From Xanthomonas bonasiae (GTDB lineage Bacteria; Pseudomonadota; Gammaproteobacteria; Xanthomonadales; Xanthomonadaceae), in NCBI RefSeq assembly GCF_017163705.1, contig NZ_JAFIWB010000006.1:1-64000 (forward strand): DNA of 64,000 nucleotides, read 5' to 3'. Of this stretch, positions 55,563 to 64,000 are shown one piece after another (position 1 is the stretch's first letter; each line of letters begins with the position of its first letter). The translations under genes and the position numbers were made by a program. Under the pieces are notes generated by a model, which was not told the DNA's origin, ran no database searches, and saw nothing but the letters and a program-made list of their open reading frames with translations.

Positions 55563-56145
55563 CGCCGCACGCTCGGCAGCGCAGCGCATGCGGCGGCAAC
55601 GCGCGGGAAAGAAAGGTCATGACACATGGGCAAGGTCTCCTGGACCGCAATGGCAACGCACCGTACCGGCGCGACCCGGCGATTTTCGCTCATCCCCGCC
55701 CGCAGGTGCGGCCGGCGTCGTTCACGCGGCGGCGCCTGCGCACCTGCGCCCGGTCGGCGGGGTCCTGCGCCGGCATTTCCGCCCTCCACGGCGGAGCTAT
55801 CTGGCGACGGCGCATCGATTGTCTACCCAGTGCGCCGAGAAAGAGGAACAGCGGCCCGATTGCGACCGTGAAGCCGTTCGCCGTCGCTCGCCACCATGCC
55901 GCATTCGCGGCGCCAGGCGACGAATTCTCACAATCGCCCCGCTGCGGCAAGGCACATCGTCGCCGCAACCCGGCACGGCAAAGGACGGCGCTATCGACCA
56001 CACCCACGACCGCGGCACCCGGCTTCGCATTGCGGGACACCATCGCCTCGATACCGACCCGACCGCTCAGCGACGGCGGATGCGGCAGCGAGCCGAGCAG
56101 GTCCCACGGCACTCCTTCCTGCCTCATCATCACAAGGCGACCCCA
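55563..56145. other. Long intergenic region, no gene seen
   Basis: 583 bases between two divergent genes. Open frames here are long only because of high GC and show no family features. It should hold both promoters. No repeat of the local families is visible. Confidence 0.45.
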
Positions 56146-57210
56146 ATGAAACCCTCTGTCCGCAGCGCACGATCGACACTGCGTCGTTGTTCCAGCACCG
56201 CATTGATGCTGCTCTCCCTGCTCGGCATGGCCGGCGCCGCGTCGGCGGCGCCCCAGGATGGCGCGCCGGATGCCCGGCTCGCCCGGGTCGGCGCCATGAG
56301 TGCAGCGCACAAGCCGGCCGGCATTCCGGACGACTACGTCGCGACCCCGTTCGGCTATTTCGCGCCGGCGTGCGTCCGGCAAGTCCACAGCGGCGAGCGC
56401 ATCCTCGAGGATGGCAGCCTGCAACACGTCGATGGCGTGCGCGAACAGGCACAGGCCTGTGCCCAGGACAACTTCACTCCCAGCGGCGTACGGGTGCGGC
56501 CCGACGGTCGCGGCATCGATGGCCGGCAGGTCCGCAGCAGCGCCGCGCTGACAGCGTCCAGAGCACGCAGCGCGGTGCCGCCACCGATTGCGCACGATTG
56601 GGTCCAGTCGGCCATCGACGTGACGGGCGCCAAGATGGGCCGCATCGTCGCGAGCTGGAAAGTGCCGCAGAATCCGACCAACGTGGCGCACCAGACGGTG
56701 TACTTCTTCCCGGGCATGCAGAGCGACGATCCGACGATCCTGCAACCGGTGCTGGGCTACCGCGGCGACAGCAACACCTGGGATCTGAGCAGTTGGAACT
56801 GCTGCCAGGATGGCATGGTGTGGTCCAGCGATTTCATTCCGGCCAAAGCCGGCGACCAGATCGTGGGCGACACCTACGCCACCTGCAACAACGGCAGGCC
56901 CTGCGCGAACTGGAACGTCGATACACGCAACGTCACCACCGGCGAGAGCGTACGGCTCAGCACCACCTACGACATCAATTCGAATACGCACCTGGTGATC
57001 GGTGGCGCGCTGGAGGTGTATTCGGTGGACAGTTGCGACCAGTATCCGCCCGACGGCCGCATCACCTTCAACGCGATCGGCGTATACGACTACAAACTAG
57101 GACGCGTGCAGTCGCCGGCATGGGTTTCGTACAGCGACAGCTCCGGCCTGGACGTGCAGTGCAACTACGATGTGCAGACCACCTCCACCTCGGCGACGAT
57201 CTCCTACTGA
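56146..57210 (+). CDS. Secreted protein of unknown function, beta-rich
   Basis: A 354-aa exported protein: signal peptide to about residue 33 (LLSLLGMAGAASAA), an N-terminal region with a Cys pair, then a beta-rich domain from about 145 (IVASWKVPQNPTN, QTVYFFPGMQSDD, ILQPVLGYRG, WDLSSWNCCQDG). Trp, Asp and Cys recur in a spacing seen in secreted fungal and bacterial proteins of unclear role. I do not recognise a catalytic set, so no enzyme is named. It has AAGG upstream of the ATG and stands alone. Confidence 0.7.
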   Translation: MKPSVRSARSTLRRCSSTALMLLSLLGMAGAASAAPQDGAPDARLARVGAMSAAHKPAGIPDDYVATPFGYFAPACVRQVHSGERILEDGSLQHVDGVREQAQACAQDNFTPSGVRVRPDGRGIDGRQVRSSAALTASRARSAVPPPIAHDWVQSAIDVTGAKMGRIVASWKVPQNPTNVAHQTVYFFPGMQSDDPTILQPVLGYRGDSNTWDLSSWNCCQDGMVWSSDFIPAKAGDQIVGDTYATCNNGRPCANWNVDTRNVTTGESVRLSTTYDINSNTHLVIGGALEVYSVDSCDQYPPDGRITFNAIGVYDYKLGRVQSPAWVSYSDSSGLDVQCNYDVQTTSTSATISY

Positions 57211-57238
57211 TCGTGCCCCGCCCCCAAGGGCACGACAC

Positions 57239-57262
57239 CGCTGCCGGCCACAGGCCGGCAGC
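57239..57262. terminator. GC-rich hairpin between convergent genes
   Basis: A stem gctgccggcc / ggccggcagc (loop aca) between the secreted-protein gene and the symporter gene, both ending here. There is no T-run. It could end transcripts from both sides. Confidence 0.5.
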
Positions 57263-57294
57263 GTGTCATCGCGGCACGCACCGCCACGCGGCGA

Positions 57295-58812
57295 TCATTC
57301 GCCGCGCGGCGCCGGCGGCAACAGGCGCTCGCGCCACAGATCGGCATTCTTGATGCCCAGCGGCAGCGGATCGAACACCGGGTCCAGGCCGGCCTTCTTC
57401 TGCCGCTCGTAGTCGCGCAGCGCCAGCAGCGCCGGCTTCTGCAGGATCAGGATGGCGATGATGTTGAGCCAGGCCATCAGGCCCACGCCGATGTCGCCCA
57501 GCGACCACGCCAGCTTGGCGTCGTGGAACGCGCCGAACACCACCATGCCGAGGATGCCCAGCCGCAGCACCAGCACGCTGAGCGGACGGCGGCGGTTGCC
57601 GTTGATGTAGCTGAGGTTGGTCTCGGCCATGTAGTAATAGGCCATGATCGTGGTGAAGGCGAAGAAGAACAGCGCCAGCGCCACGAAGCCGGCGCCCCAG
57701 CCGGGCAGGATCGCGTCCACCGCGGCCTGCGCGTAGCCCGGGCCTTCCTGCACCCCGCGCAGGCCGGCGAACAGGTGCTCGCCGCCGTCCGGCGCATACA
57801 CGTTGTACTTGCCGGTGGCCAGGATCAGGAACGCGGTCGCGGTGCACACCATCATCGTGTCGAAATAGATCGCGAAGGCCTGCACGTAGCCCTGCTTGGC
57901 CGGATGCGAGACCTCGGCGGCGGCCGCGGCGTGCGGGCCGGTGCCCTGCCCGGCCTCGTTGGCGTAGATGCCGCGCTTGACCCCCCACTCCACCGCCAGG
58001 CCCAGCAGTGCGCCGAACGCGGCATGCGCGCCGAACGCGCTGCGGAAGATGATCGAGAACATCTCCGGCACCCGCTCGGCGTTGAGCACCATCACCACCA
58101 CCGCCATCAGGATGTAGCCCAGCGCCATGAACGGCACCACGATCTCGGCGAAGTTGGCGATGCGCTTGACCCCGCCGAAGATGATCACCGCCAGCAACAG
58201 CGCCACCGTCGCGCCGATCCCCAGCTTCAGCGCCTGCACCGCCGGCAACCCCATCCACAGTCCGTCGAGCGGACCGCACAGCGGGCCGCCGCGGCAGGCG
58301 TTGACCACGCTGTCGGCGATCGCATTGGCCTGCACGCCGGGCATCAGGAAGCCGGTGGCGACGATGGTGGCGAACGCGAACAGCAGCGCGTACCACTTCA
58401 GCCCCATCGCCTTTTCGATGTAGTACGCCGGGCCGCCGCGGTAGCGCCCGTCGGCGTCCTTGACCTTGTAGATCTGCGCCAGGGTCGATTCGATGTACGA
58501 GGTGGAGGCGCCGAAGAAGCCCATCACCCACATCCAGAAGATCGCGCCCGGCCCGCCGAAGGCGATGGCGGTGGCCACGCCGGCGATGTTGCCGATGCCG
58601 ATGCGCCCGGCCATCGACATCGCCAGCGCCTGGAACGAAGACACGCCGGCATCGGATTTCTGCCCGCCGATGGTCAACCGCAGCATCTCGACGAAGCCGC
58701 GCACCTGCATGAAGCGGGTGCGGATGGTGAAGTACAGGCCGGCGGCCAGGCACATGAAGATCAGCGCCTTGCTCCAGATCAAGCCATTCAATGCAGTGAT
58801 GATCGATTCCAC
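57295..58812 (-). CDS. Alanine or glycine:cation symporter (AGCS family)
   Basis: A sodium/amino-acid symporter of 505 aa with about eleven spans. Family marks: GRIGIGNIAGVATAIAFGGPG near residue 70, GGPAYYIEKAMG and GIYANEAGQGTGPHAAAAA (the conserved NEAGxGxxP motif). It imports alanine, glycine or a similar small amino acid with Na+. No regulator lies beside it. The start of MESIITALNGLIWS fits the family. Confidence 0.93.
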   Translation of the reverse strand: MESIITALNGLIWSKALIFMCLAAGLYFTIRTRFMQVRGFVEMLRLTIGGQKSDAGVSSFQALAMSMAGRIGIGNIAGVATAIAFGGPGAIFWMWVMGFFGASTSYIESTLAQIYKVKDADGRYRGGPAYYIEKAMGLKWYALLFAFATIVATGFLMPGVQANAIADSVVNACRGGPLCGPLDGLWMGLPAVQALKLGIGATVALLLAVIIFGGVKRIANFAEIVVPFMALGYILMAVVVMVLNAERVPEMFSIIFRSAFGAHAAFGALLGLAVEWGVKRGIYANEAGQGTGPHAAAAAEVSHPAKQGYVQAFAIYFDTMMVCTATAFLILATGKYNVYAPDGGEHLFAGLRGVQEGPGYAQAAVDAILPGWGAGFVALALFFFAFTTIMAYYYMAETNLSYINGNRRRPLSVLVLRLGILGMVVFGAFHDAKLAWSLGDIGVGLMAWLNIIAILILQKPALLALRDYERQKKAGLDPVFDPLPLGIKNADLWRERLLPPAPRGE

Positions 58813-58899
58813 GCAGTTCCCCGAAGCGCAAGAAGGACGCCCCGCGAACGGGGCTGCCTCGATTGTGCATGAATCGGCGCTGACTGCGAAACGCAGGTC

Positions 58900-59457
58900 T
58901 CACTCTGGCCCGTGCAGGCGCCCGAACAGGTGCAGATCGTGCAGGCGTCCGTGCTTGCGCAGCGCGCCGCGGCGGATGCCTTCGCGGACGAAGCCGTTCT
59001 TCTCCAGCACCCGCGCCGAGGCCGGGTTGCTGTCCAGCACGCTGGTCTCGATGCGCAGCAGCCCGAGCGCGGGAATCGCCCAGTCCAGATAGGTGGCGAC
59101 GATCCGCGTCATCCGTCCCTGGCCCCAGTAGCGGCGCCCCAGCCAATAGCCCAGTTCGGCGACATGCGCGCGCTCGCCGCGGCCAGGACGCAAGCCGATG
59201 CTGCCGCAGGCCTCGCCGTCGATCTCGATCGCCAGCACCGGGTGCGCCAGATCCACCACGCGCCCGCTCAGGAACGCCTCGCCGTCGGCACGGGTGTAGG
59301 GATGCGGAAAACGCTCGCTGAGGCCGCGCACCACCTGCGCATCGTCGGCATGGCGCAGCAGCGCGTCGAGATCGTCGCCGCGCCAACGGCGCAGTTGCAT
59401 CCCGTCGATGCCAAGGCGCAGGTCGCGCCAGGCCGTGGCGCTGGGGTCATCGGGCAT
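58900..59457 (-). CDS. GNAT family N-acetyltransferase (RimJ/RimL type)
   Basis: A 185-aa acetyltransferase. LGYWLGRRYWGQGRMTRIV holds the acetyl-CoA loop (R/Q-x-x-G-x-G/A type) and ETSVLDSNPASARVLEKNGF the helix and beta-bulge of the RimJ/RimL group. The target may be a protein N-terminus or a small amine. The ATG at 59457 has GGAGCG upstream; a frame to 59538 adds unsupported residues. Confidence 0.88.
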   Translation of the reverse strand: MPDDPSATAWRDLRLGIDGMQLRRWRGDDLDALLRHADDAQVVRGLSERFPHPYTRADGEAFLSGRVVDLAHPVLAIEIDGEACGSIGLRPGRGERAHVAELGYWLGRRYWGQGRMTRIVATYLDWAIPALGLLRIETSVLDSNPASARVLEKNGFVREGIRRGALRKHGRLHDLHLFGRLHGPE

Positions 59458-59707
59458 CGGCGGCGCTCCTGCAGGTCGGCAGCCGAGCATAACCGGCGAT
59501 TGCGCGCAGTTGCCGCATTGCCGGTCGCTGCACGGCATGCGCGCGCCGCGCAGTGCAGCGCAACGACAAGCGGGCGCAATGACGTGCCGCCGCGGTGCGT
59601 CTTGCCGCGCGCCGGCGCGGTGCCGGCACGCACGACAGGCCGGCGAAAGGTTTGCGCGCGCTAATGCAGCGCGCCCCCTCCTCCGCGATCGTTACCGAGC
59701 CGTCCCG

Positions 59708-60454
59708 ATGCATTCCGCGACCTCCCCCGCTGCGGCACGTATTCCGATCTTCATGTACCACAACATCGCGCAGGCGCCGCGGCAGCTGCAGGTGTACCGC
59801 AGCCTGTACGTCGCGCCGGCGCGTTTCGCGCGGCAGATGCGCCTGCTGCAGCGGCTGGGCTACCGCGGCGTGTCCATGTCCGACGCCATGCCCTACCTGC
59901 GTGGCGAACGCCACGGCCGGATCGCGGTGGTGACCCTGGACGACGGCTACCTCGACAACCTGCATGCGGCGCTGCCAGTGCTGCAACGGCTGGGCTTCAG
60001 CGCCACCGTGTACGCGGTCAGCGGCAGCATCGGCCGCCACAACACCTGGGACGCACAGAAACTCGGCATCGAAAAGCCGCTGATGAGCCTGGCCGAGCTG
60101 CGCCAGTGGCGCGCCGGCGGCATGGAGATCGGCGCGCACACGCGCTCGCATCCGCATCTGACCGCGTGCAGCGATGCCGAGCTGCGCGAGGAAATCGGCG
60201 GCTGCAAGCGCGCGCTGGAGGATCTGCTCGGCGAGCCGGTGACCCAGTTCTGCTATCCGTACGGCGACGTGGACGCGCGCGTCGCCGCGACGGTGCGCGA
60301 GGCCGGCTATGTCGCCGCGACCACCACCCGGCGCGGCCGTGCCGTGCCCGGGTCCGATCCCTGGCGCTATCCGCGCATCCAGGTGGCGCGGCATCACGTT
60401 CTGCCGCAGTTCGCGCTGCGCGCGCTGACCGGCTACGAGGATCGGCGCGCATGA
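59708..60454 (+). CDS. Polysaccharide deacetylase (NodB domain)
   Basis: A carbohydrate esterase 4 protein of 248 aa. The metal site is read from VVTLDDGYLDN (Asp pair) and EIGAHTRSHPHL (His-x3-His); CYPYGDVDARV is a later motif. No signal peptide is seen from the ATG at 59708, so it is cytoplasmic or membrane-near. Its stop overlaps the next ATG (ATGA), so it works with the GT4 gene, probably on one glycan. Confidence 0.9.
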   Translation: MHSATSPAAARIPIFMYHNIAQAPRQLQVYRSLYVAPARFARQMRLLQRLGYRGVSMSDAMPYLRGERHGRIAVVTLDDGYLDNLHAALPVLQRLGFSATVYAVSGSIGRHNTWDAQKLGIEKPLMSLAELRQWRAGGMEIGAHTRSHPHLTACSDAELREEIGGCKRALEDLLGEPVTQFCYPYGDVDARVAATVREAGYVAATTTRRGRAVPGSDPWRYPRIQVARHHVLPQFALRALTGYEDRRA

Positions 60455-61572
60455 AGTTCCTGTTCGTCGGCACCAATCCCGAGAACACCGGCGCGGCCAC
60501 GCACTTCGTGGCGCTGGCGCAGGCGCTGGCCGGTGCCGGCCATCGCGTCGAGGTGATCGCCTGCCAGGGCGGACTGATCGCCGAGGAGTTGCAACGCAGC
60601 GGGGTGAGCGTGCATTTCGGCCACTTCCGCAACGCGCTGGATCCGGCCGGCTACGCGCCGCTGCTGCGCCTGGCGCGGGACCTGCAACCGGACTGGCTCG
60701 TCGGCAATTTCGGCAAGGAATACTGGCCGTTGCTGCTGGTCGGCCGCGCGCTCGGCATCCGCGTGGCGCTGTTCCGGCACCGCGCGCCGGCAATGCGCGC
60801 CTTCTCCGGCTACGCGATCCCGCGCCTGGCCTCGCGCTTCTTCGCGGTGTCGCGCTATGCACGGCAGGCCTACCTGGACCGCGGCGTGCCGGAGGCGCTG
60901 GTGCAGGTGCTGTACAACCCGGTGAACATGGACAACCTGCGCCCGGATCCGCGGCGCGGCCGCGAGATGCGCGCCCTGCTCGGGCTGCCCGAGGACGCGA
61001 TCGTGATCGGCTACAGCGGCCGCCTGCAGCACGGCAAGGGCATCTTTCCGCTGCTGGAGGCGGCGTCTGCGGCGATGGCGATGGAACCGGCGCTGCACTG
61101 CCTGTGGCTGGGCGACGGCCCCGATGCGGCGCGCCTGCACGCGCATGCCGGCGGCCAGGCCACGTCCGCCCGGCACCGCTTCGTCGGCTGGGTCAACGAC
61201 GCCACGCCCTACTACAACGCGATGTCGATACTGGCGTTTCCGTCGCTGGCGCCGGAAACCTTCGGCCGGGTCTCGGTGGAAGCGCAGGCCAGCGAAGTGC
61301 CGGTGCTCGCCAGCCGCGTCGGCGGCGTGGCCGAGACGCTGGATGCCGACGTCAGCGGCGAACTGCTGCCGCCGGGCGACGTGAACGCCTGGCGCGACGC
61401 GATCCTGCGCATGTGCGATGCGCAGCGCCGCCAGCGCATGGGCCAGGCCGGCCGCCAGTTCGTGCAGCGCCACTTCGCCGGCGCGGTGATCGCCGCGCAG
61501 TTCGTGCAGGTGCTGCAAGCGCCGCGCCGCGCGCCGCAGCGGCTGACCCAGGCGCAACCCGGCGCGCACTGA
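60451..61572 (+). CDS. Family 4 glycosyltransferase
   Basis: A 373-aa GT-B glycosyltransferase. FLFVGTNPENTGAATHFVAL has the Gly-rich N-terminal loop, VLYNPVNMDNLRP the linker, IGYSGRLQHGKGI the donor domain start, and APETFGRVSVEAQASEVPVL the E-x7-E donor motif. Translation is coupled to the deacetylase by a 4-base overlap. The pair looks like part of a lipopolysaccharide or capsule branch; sugars are unknown. Confidence 0.9.
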   Translation: MKFLFVGTNPENTGAATHFVALAQALAGAGHRVEVIACQGGLIAEELQRSGVSVHFGHFRNALDPAGYAPLLRLARDLQPDWLVGNFGKEYWPLLLVGRALGIRVALFRHRAPAMRAFSGYAIPRLASRFFAVSRYARQAYLDRGVPEALVQVLYNPVNMDNLRPDPRRGREMRALLGLPEDAIVIGYSGRLQHGKGIFPLLEAASAAMAMEPALHCLWLGDGPDAARLHAHAGGQATSARHRFVGWVNDATPYYNAMSILAFPSLAPETFGRVSVEAQASEVPVLASRVGGVAETLDADVSGELLPPGDVNAWRDAILRMCDAQRRQRMGQAGRQFVQRHFAGAVIAAQFVQVLQAPRRAPQRLTQAQPGAH

Positions 61573-61685
61573 CGCCAGCCGGCGGCGACCAGCGACGCCA
61601 CCGCACCGGGCCGCACGCCAGCCGGCGCACCCCGCCTTGCTAGCCGCAGCGATCGCGACGCGCCGGCGCATGCGCGCCGCATGCC

Positions 61686-62111
61686 TCAGCCGGCGGCGGC
61701 ACCGCGGCGGCGGGTGAAATACGGGTACGCCGCGACGAATGCCAGCGCAGAAGCGGTCCCGAACAGCGTGCGCAGCGCGCCGCCGACGGTGTGCGGGATC
61801 TTCCATGCATGCAGCGCGGCGTCGTACCAGACCAGCTGCAACAGCATCAGCCCGAACAGCGCCATCGGCACCCCGAACACCAGCCAGCCGAACGCCCGCA
61901 CTGCCGGCCTGGTCGTGCGCTCCTGCAGCTTGCCGACGATTTCGGTCGTGGCCAGGTGGTACTGGAACGGATCGGCCGTGGAAGACAGGGGCCGCTGCGC
62001 TGGCGGCGGCTCGGGCCGCACCGGCTGGTGAGTCACCTGTTCCACCGCCGCCGGCGCGACCAGCTCGGTGACATTGGTCCTGGCCAGCAAGGCCTGCATC
62101 TTCGGATCCAC
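61686..62111 (-). CDS. Small membrane protein of unknown function
   Basis: A 141-aa protein with a Pro-rich soluble start and two hydrophobic spans (AFGWLVFGVPMALFGLMLLQLV and TLFGTASALAFVAAYPYF). The GTG at 62111 is chosen because AGGGGGA lies 5 bases upstream; ATG 62099 is possible. No family recognised. It lies between the GT4 gene and cysNC. Confidence 0.6.
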   Translation of the reverse strand: MDPKMQALLARTNVTELVAPAAVEQVTHQPVRPEPPPAQRPLSSTADPFQYHLATTEIVGKLQERTTRPAVRAFGWLVFGVPMALFGLMLLQLVWYDAALHAWKIPHTVGGALRTLFGTASALAFVAAYPYFTRRRGAAAG

Positions 62112-62250
62112 GCGTTCCCCCTGAACGTTGCCGCAAGGATCCGGCCCCGGGGTGTCCCTGGATCCACACCGCCTCCCTGCATGCATAGGATGCGCACCGG
62201 CGCGGCGGCCGGCAACTCCCGCTGCGCCGCCGCGCCGCCGGCGTCCGCGC

Positions 62251-64000
62251 TCAGTCGTGCGCGTCCAGCCACCCCAGCACCTGCGCCGCCAGCGCCTCGG
62301 CGTTGTCGCCGTCCGCGCGCAGGTGCAGCTCCGGCTGCTCCGGCGCCTCGTACGGCGAATCGATGCCGGTGAAGTTGGGGATCTGCCCGGCGCGGGCCTT
62401 GGCGTACAGCCCCTTCACGTCGCGCGCCTCGGCCACGTGCAGCGGCACGTCGACGAAGACCTCGACGAATTCGCCCTCGGCGAAGCGCTCGCGCGCCATG
62501 CGCCGCTCGGCACGGAACGGCGAGATGAAGCTGACCAGCACGATCAGCCCGGCGTCGGCCATCAGGCGCGCCACCTCGGCGACGCGGCGGATGTTCTCCA
62601 CCCGGTCCTCGTCGGTGAAGCCCAGGTCGCGGTTCAGCCCGTGCCGCACGTTGTCGCCGTCGAGGATGAACGTGTGATAGCCGAGCGCATGCAGGCGCTT
62701 GTCGACCAGATTGGCGACGGTGGACTTGCCGGCGCCGGACAGGCCGGTGAACCACAGCACCTTCGGCGACTGGCCCTTGATCCGCGCGCGCGCGGCGCGG
62801 TCCACGTCCAGGTGCTGCCAGTGCACGTTGCCGGCGCGGCGCAGCGCGAAATCCAGCGTGCCGGCGGCGACGGTGGCGTTGCTCTGCCGGTCGATCAGGA
62901 TGAAGCCGCCGAGTGCGCGGTTGCGCGCGTACGGCTCGAAGACGATCGACTCGTCCAGCGACAGGTTGCAGTAGCCGACCTCGTTCAATTCCAGGCGCTT
63001 GGCCGCCAGCCGCTCCTGCGTGTTCACGTCGATGCGGTGCTTGATCTCGCTGACGCTGGCCGACACCGTGCGCGTGCCGATCTTCAGCCAGTACGGGCGC
63101 CCCGGCAGCAGTGCGGCATCGTCCATCCACAGCACGTGCGCGGCGAACTGGTCGGCCACCTCCGGCGGGTCGGCGGCGGCGGCGATCACGTCGCCGCGGC
63201 TGATGTCGATCTCGTCGGCCAGGGTCAGCGTCACCGCCTGCCCGGCCACGGCCCGGTCCACGTCGCCAGCGCCGTCGAGCACCCGTGCGACGGTGGAGCG
63301 GCGCGCCGACGGCAGCACCACCACCGCGTCGCCCGGCCGCACCTGGCCGGCCGCGAGCGTACCGGCGAAACCGCGGAACTGCTGGTTCGGGCGGTTGACC
63401 CATTGCACCGGCAGGCGCAGGCCGCTGTCGGCGTCGCGCGCGGCCAGGTCCAGACCTTCCAGGTATTCGAGCAAGGCCGGGCCGCCATACCAGGGCGTGC
63501 GCGCGGACCGCTGCGACAGGTTGTTGCCGTCGAGCGCCGACAGCGGGATGCAGTGCACCTGCGCGATGCCCAGTTGCGCGGCCAGCGCGCGGTAACTGGC
63601 GACGATCGCATCGAAGGTGGCCTGGTCGAAATCGACCAGGTCCATCTTGTTGACCGCCAGCACCACGTGGCGGATGCCGAGCAGCGAGACGATGTAGCTG
63701 TGGCGGCGGGTCTGGGTCAGCAGGCCCTTGCGCGCATCGACCAGCACCACCGCCACGTCGGCGGTGGAAGCGCCGGTGGCCATGTTGCGGGTGTACTGCT
63801 CGTGGCCGGGGCAATCGGCGACGATGAACTTGCGCTTGTCGGTATCGAAGTAGCGGTAGGCCACATCGATGGTGATGCCCTGCTCGCGCTCGGCGGCCAG
63901 GCCGTCGAGCAGCAGCGCGTAGTCGATCTCGCCGCCGCGGGTGCCGTGGCGCTTGCTGTCGGCGCTGAGCGCGGCGAGCTGGTCGTCGAACAGGCGCTTG
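62251..64000 (-). CDS. cysN: Bifunctional sulfate adenylyltransferase subunit 1 / APS kinase (5' part beyond window)
   Basis: Sulfate activation: the CysN half is the GTPase of ATP sulfurylase (partner CysD) and the C-terminal CysC half phosphorylates APS to PAPS. In view are G3 [12 protein letters not shown] and G4 NKMDL of the EF-Tu-like GTPase, the beta-barrel domains, then the APS kinase P-loop [25 protein letters not shown] and the lid FISPFRAER. About 583 residues are present; the first ~50, with the G1 P-loop, lie past 64000. The upstream gene should be cysD. The CysNC fusion is usual for xanthomonads. Confidence 0.94.
   Translation of the reverse strand, partial: KRLFDDQLAALSADSKRHGTRGGEIDYALLLDGLAAEREQGITIDVAYRYFDTDKRKFIVADCPGHEQYTRNMATGASTADVAVVLVDARKGLLTQTRRHSYIVSLLGIRHVVLAVNKMDLVDFDQATFDAIVASYRALAAQLGIAQVHCIPLSALDGNNLSQRSARTPWYGGPALLEYLEGLDLAARDADSGLRLPVQWVNRPNQQFRGFAGTLAAGQVRPGDAVVVLPSARRSTVARVLDGAGDVDRAVAGQAVTLTLADEIDISRGDVIAAAADPPEVADQFAAHVLWMDDAALLPGRPYWLKIGTRTVSASVSEIKHRIDVNTQERLAAKRLELNEVGYCNLSLDESIVFEPYARNRALGGFILIDRQSNATVAAGTLDFALRRAGNVHWQHLDVDRAARARIKGQSPKVLWFTGLSGAGKSTVANLVDKRLHALGYHTFILDGDNVRHGLNRDLGFTDEDRVENIRRVAEVARLMADAGLIVLVSFISPFRAERRMARERFAEGEFVEVFVDVPLHVAEARDVKGLYAKARAGQIPNFTGIDSPYEAPEQPELHLRADGDNAEALAAQVLGWLDAHD

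Noticed and set aside
55333..56145. N-terminal extension of the secreted protein gene back to 55333
   Set aside because: It would bury the signal peptide 270 residues inside; the ATG at 56146 has a ribosome site and starts the signal peptide.

Overview
The window looks like a chromosome segment from the Xanthomonadaceae, most likely Xanthomonas. Three things point there: very high GC with strong third-position bias, the gene order sucD-sucC / pilS-pilR / pilB ... pilA-pilC-pilD-coaE, and two intergenic repeat families typical of the group (inverted 'gtcgcggctgaagccgctcctac' units and G-rich 'gggattggggattcg' units). Species cannot be fixed from sequence reading alone.

Layout. 0.2-6.7 kb, minus strand: a membrane-anchored PQQ dehydrogenase, an acyltransferase-SGNH protein that modifies a surface sugar, and succinyl-CoA synthetase (sucC-sucD). 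7-25.4 kb: the type IV pilus locus. PilS-PilR and the PilB ATPase lie on one side; two pilins, PilC, PilD and CoaE on the other. Between pilB and the pilins sits about 9 kb of sugar-handling genes: a GT2 transferase, three GT4 transferases, a Wzx-type flippase, a SAM methyltransferase, an FkbM methyltransferase, and a large GT-C membrane protein directly behind the second pilin. The content resembles a pilin (or surface glycan) glycosylation module. A good sigma-54 promoter precedes pilA, matching control by PilR.

25.5-34.2 kb: a ColRS/RaxRH-like two-component operon led by a small secreted protein, rimK, a TonB-dependent receptor and a Tat-exported phospholipase C. 34.5-42 kb: an AT-richer island next to tRNA-Gly(TCC). 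It holds a Sec-type Rhs polymorphic toxin whose signal peptide is separated by a one-base frameshift, a cysteine-rich toxin tip with a candidate immunity gene, and two displaced or decayed tip/immunity modules, one with a TPR-type immunity protein.

42-64 kb: housekeeping and envelope genes: autotransporter esterase EstA, thiS-thiG-trmB, an SLC13 transporter, a Rieske protein, a FAH-family hydrolase, mscL, an M28 peptidase, a LacI regulator, a TrmH-family methyltransferase overlapping a secreted carboxylesterase, an unrecognised secreted protein, an AGCS amino-acid symporter, a GNAT acetyltransferase, a polysaccharide deacetylase overlapping a GT4 glycosyltransferase, a small membrane protein, and the 3' part of cysNC running off the window end. 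I see no CRISPR array, rRNA or intact insertion sequence.
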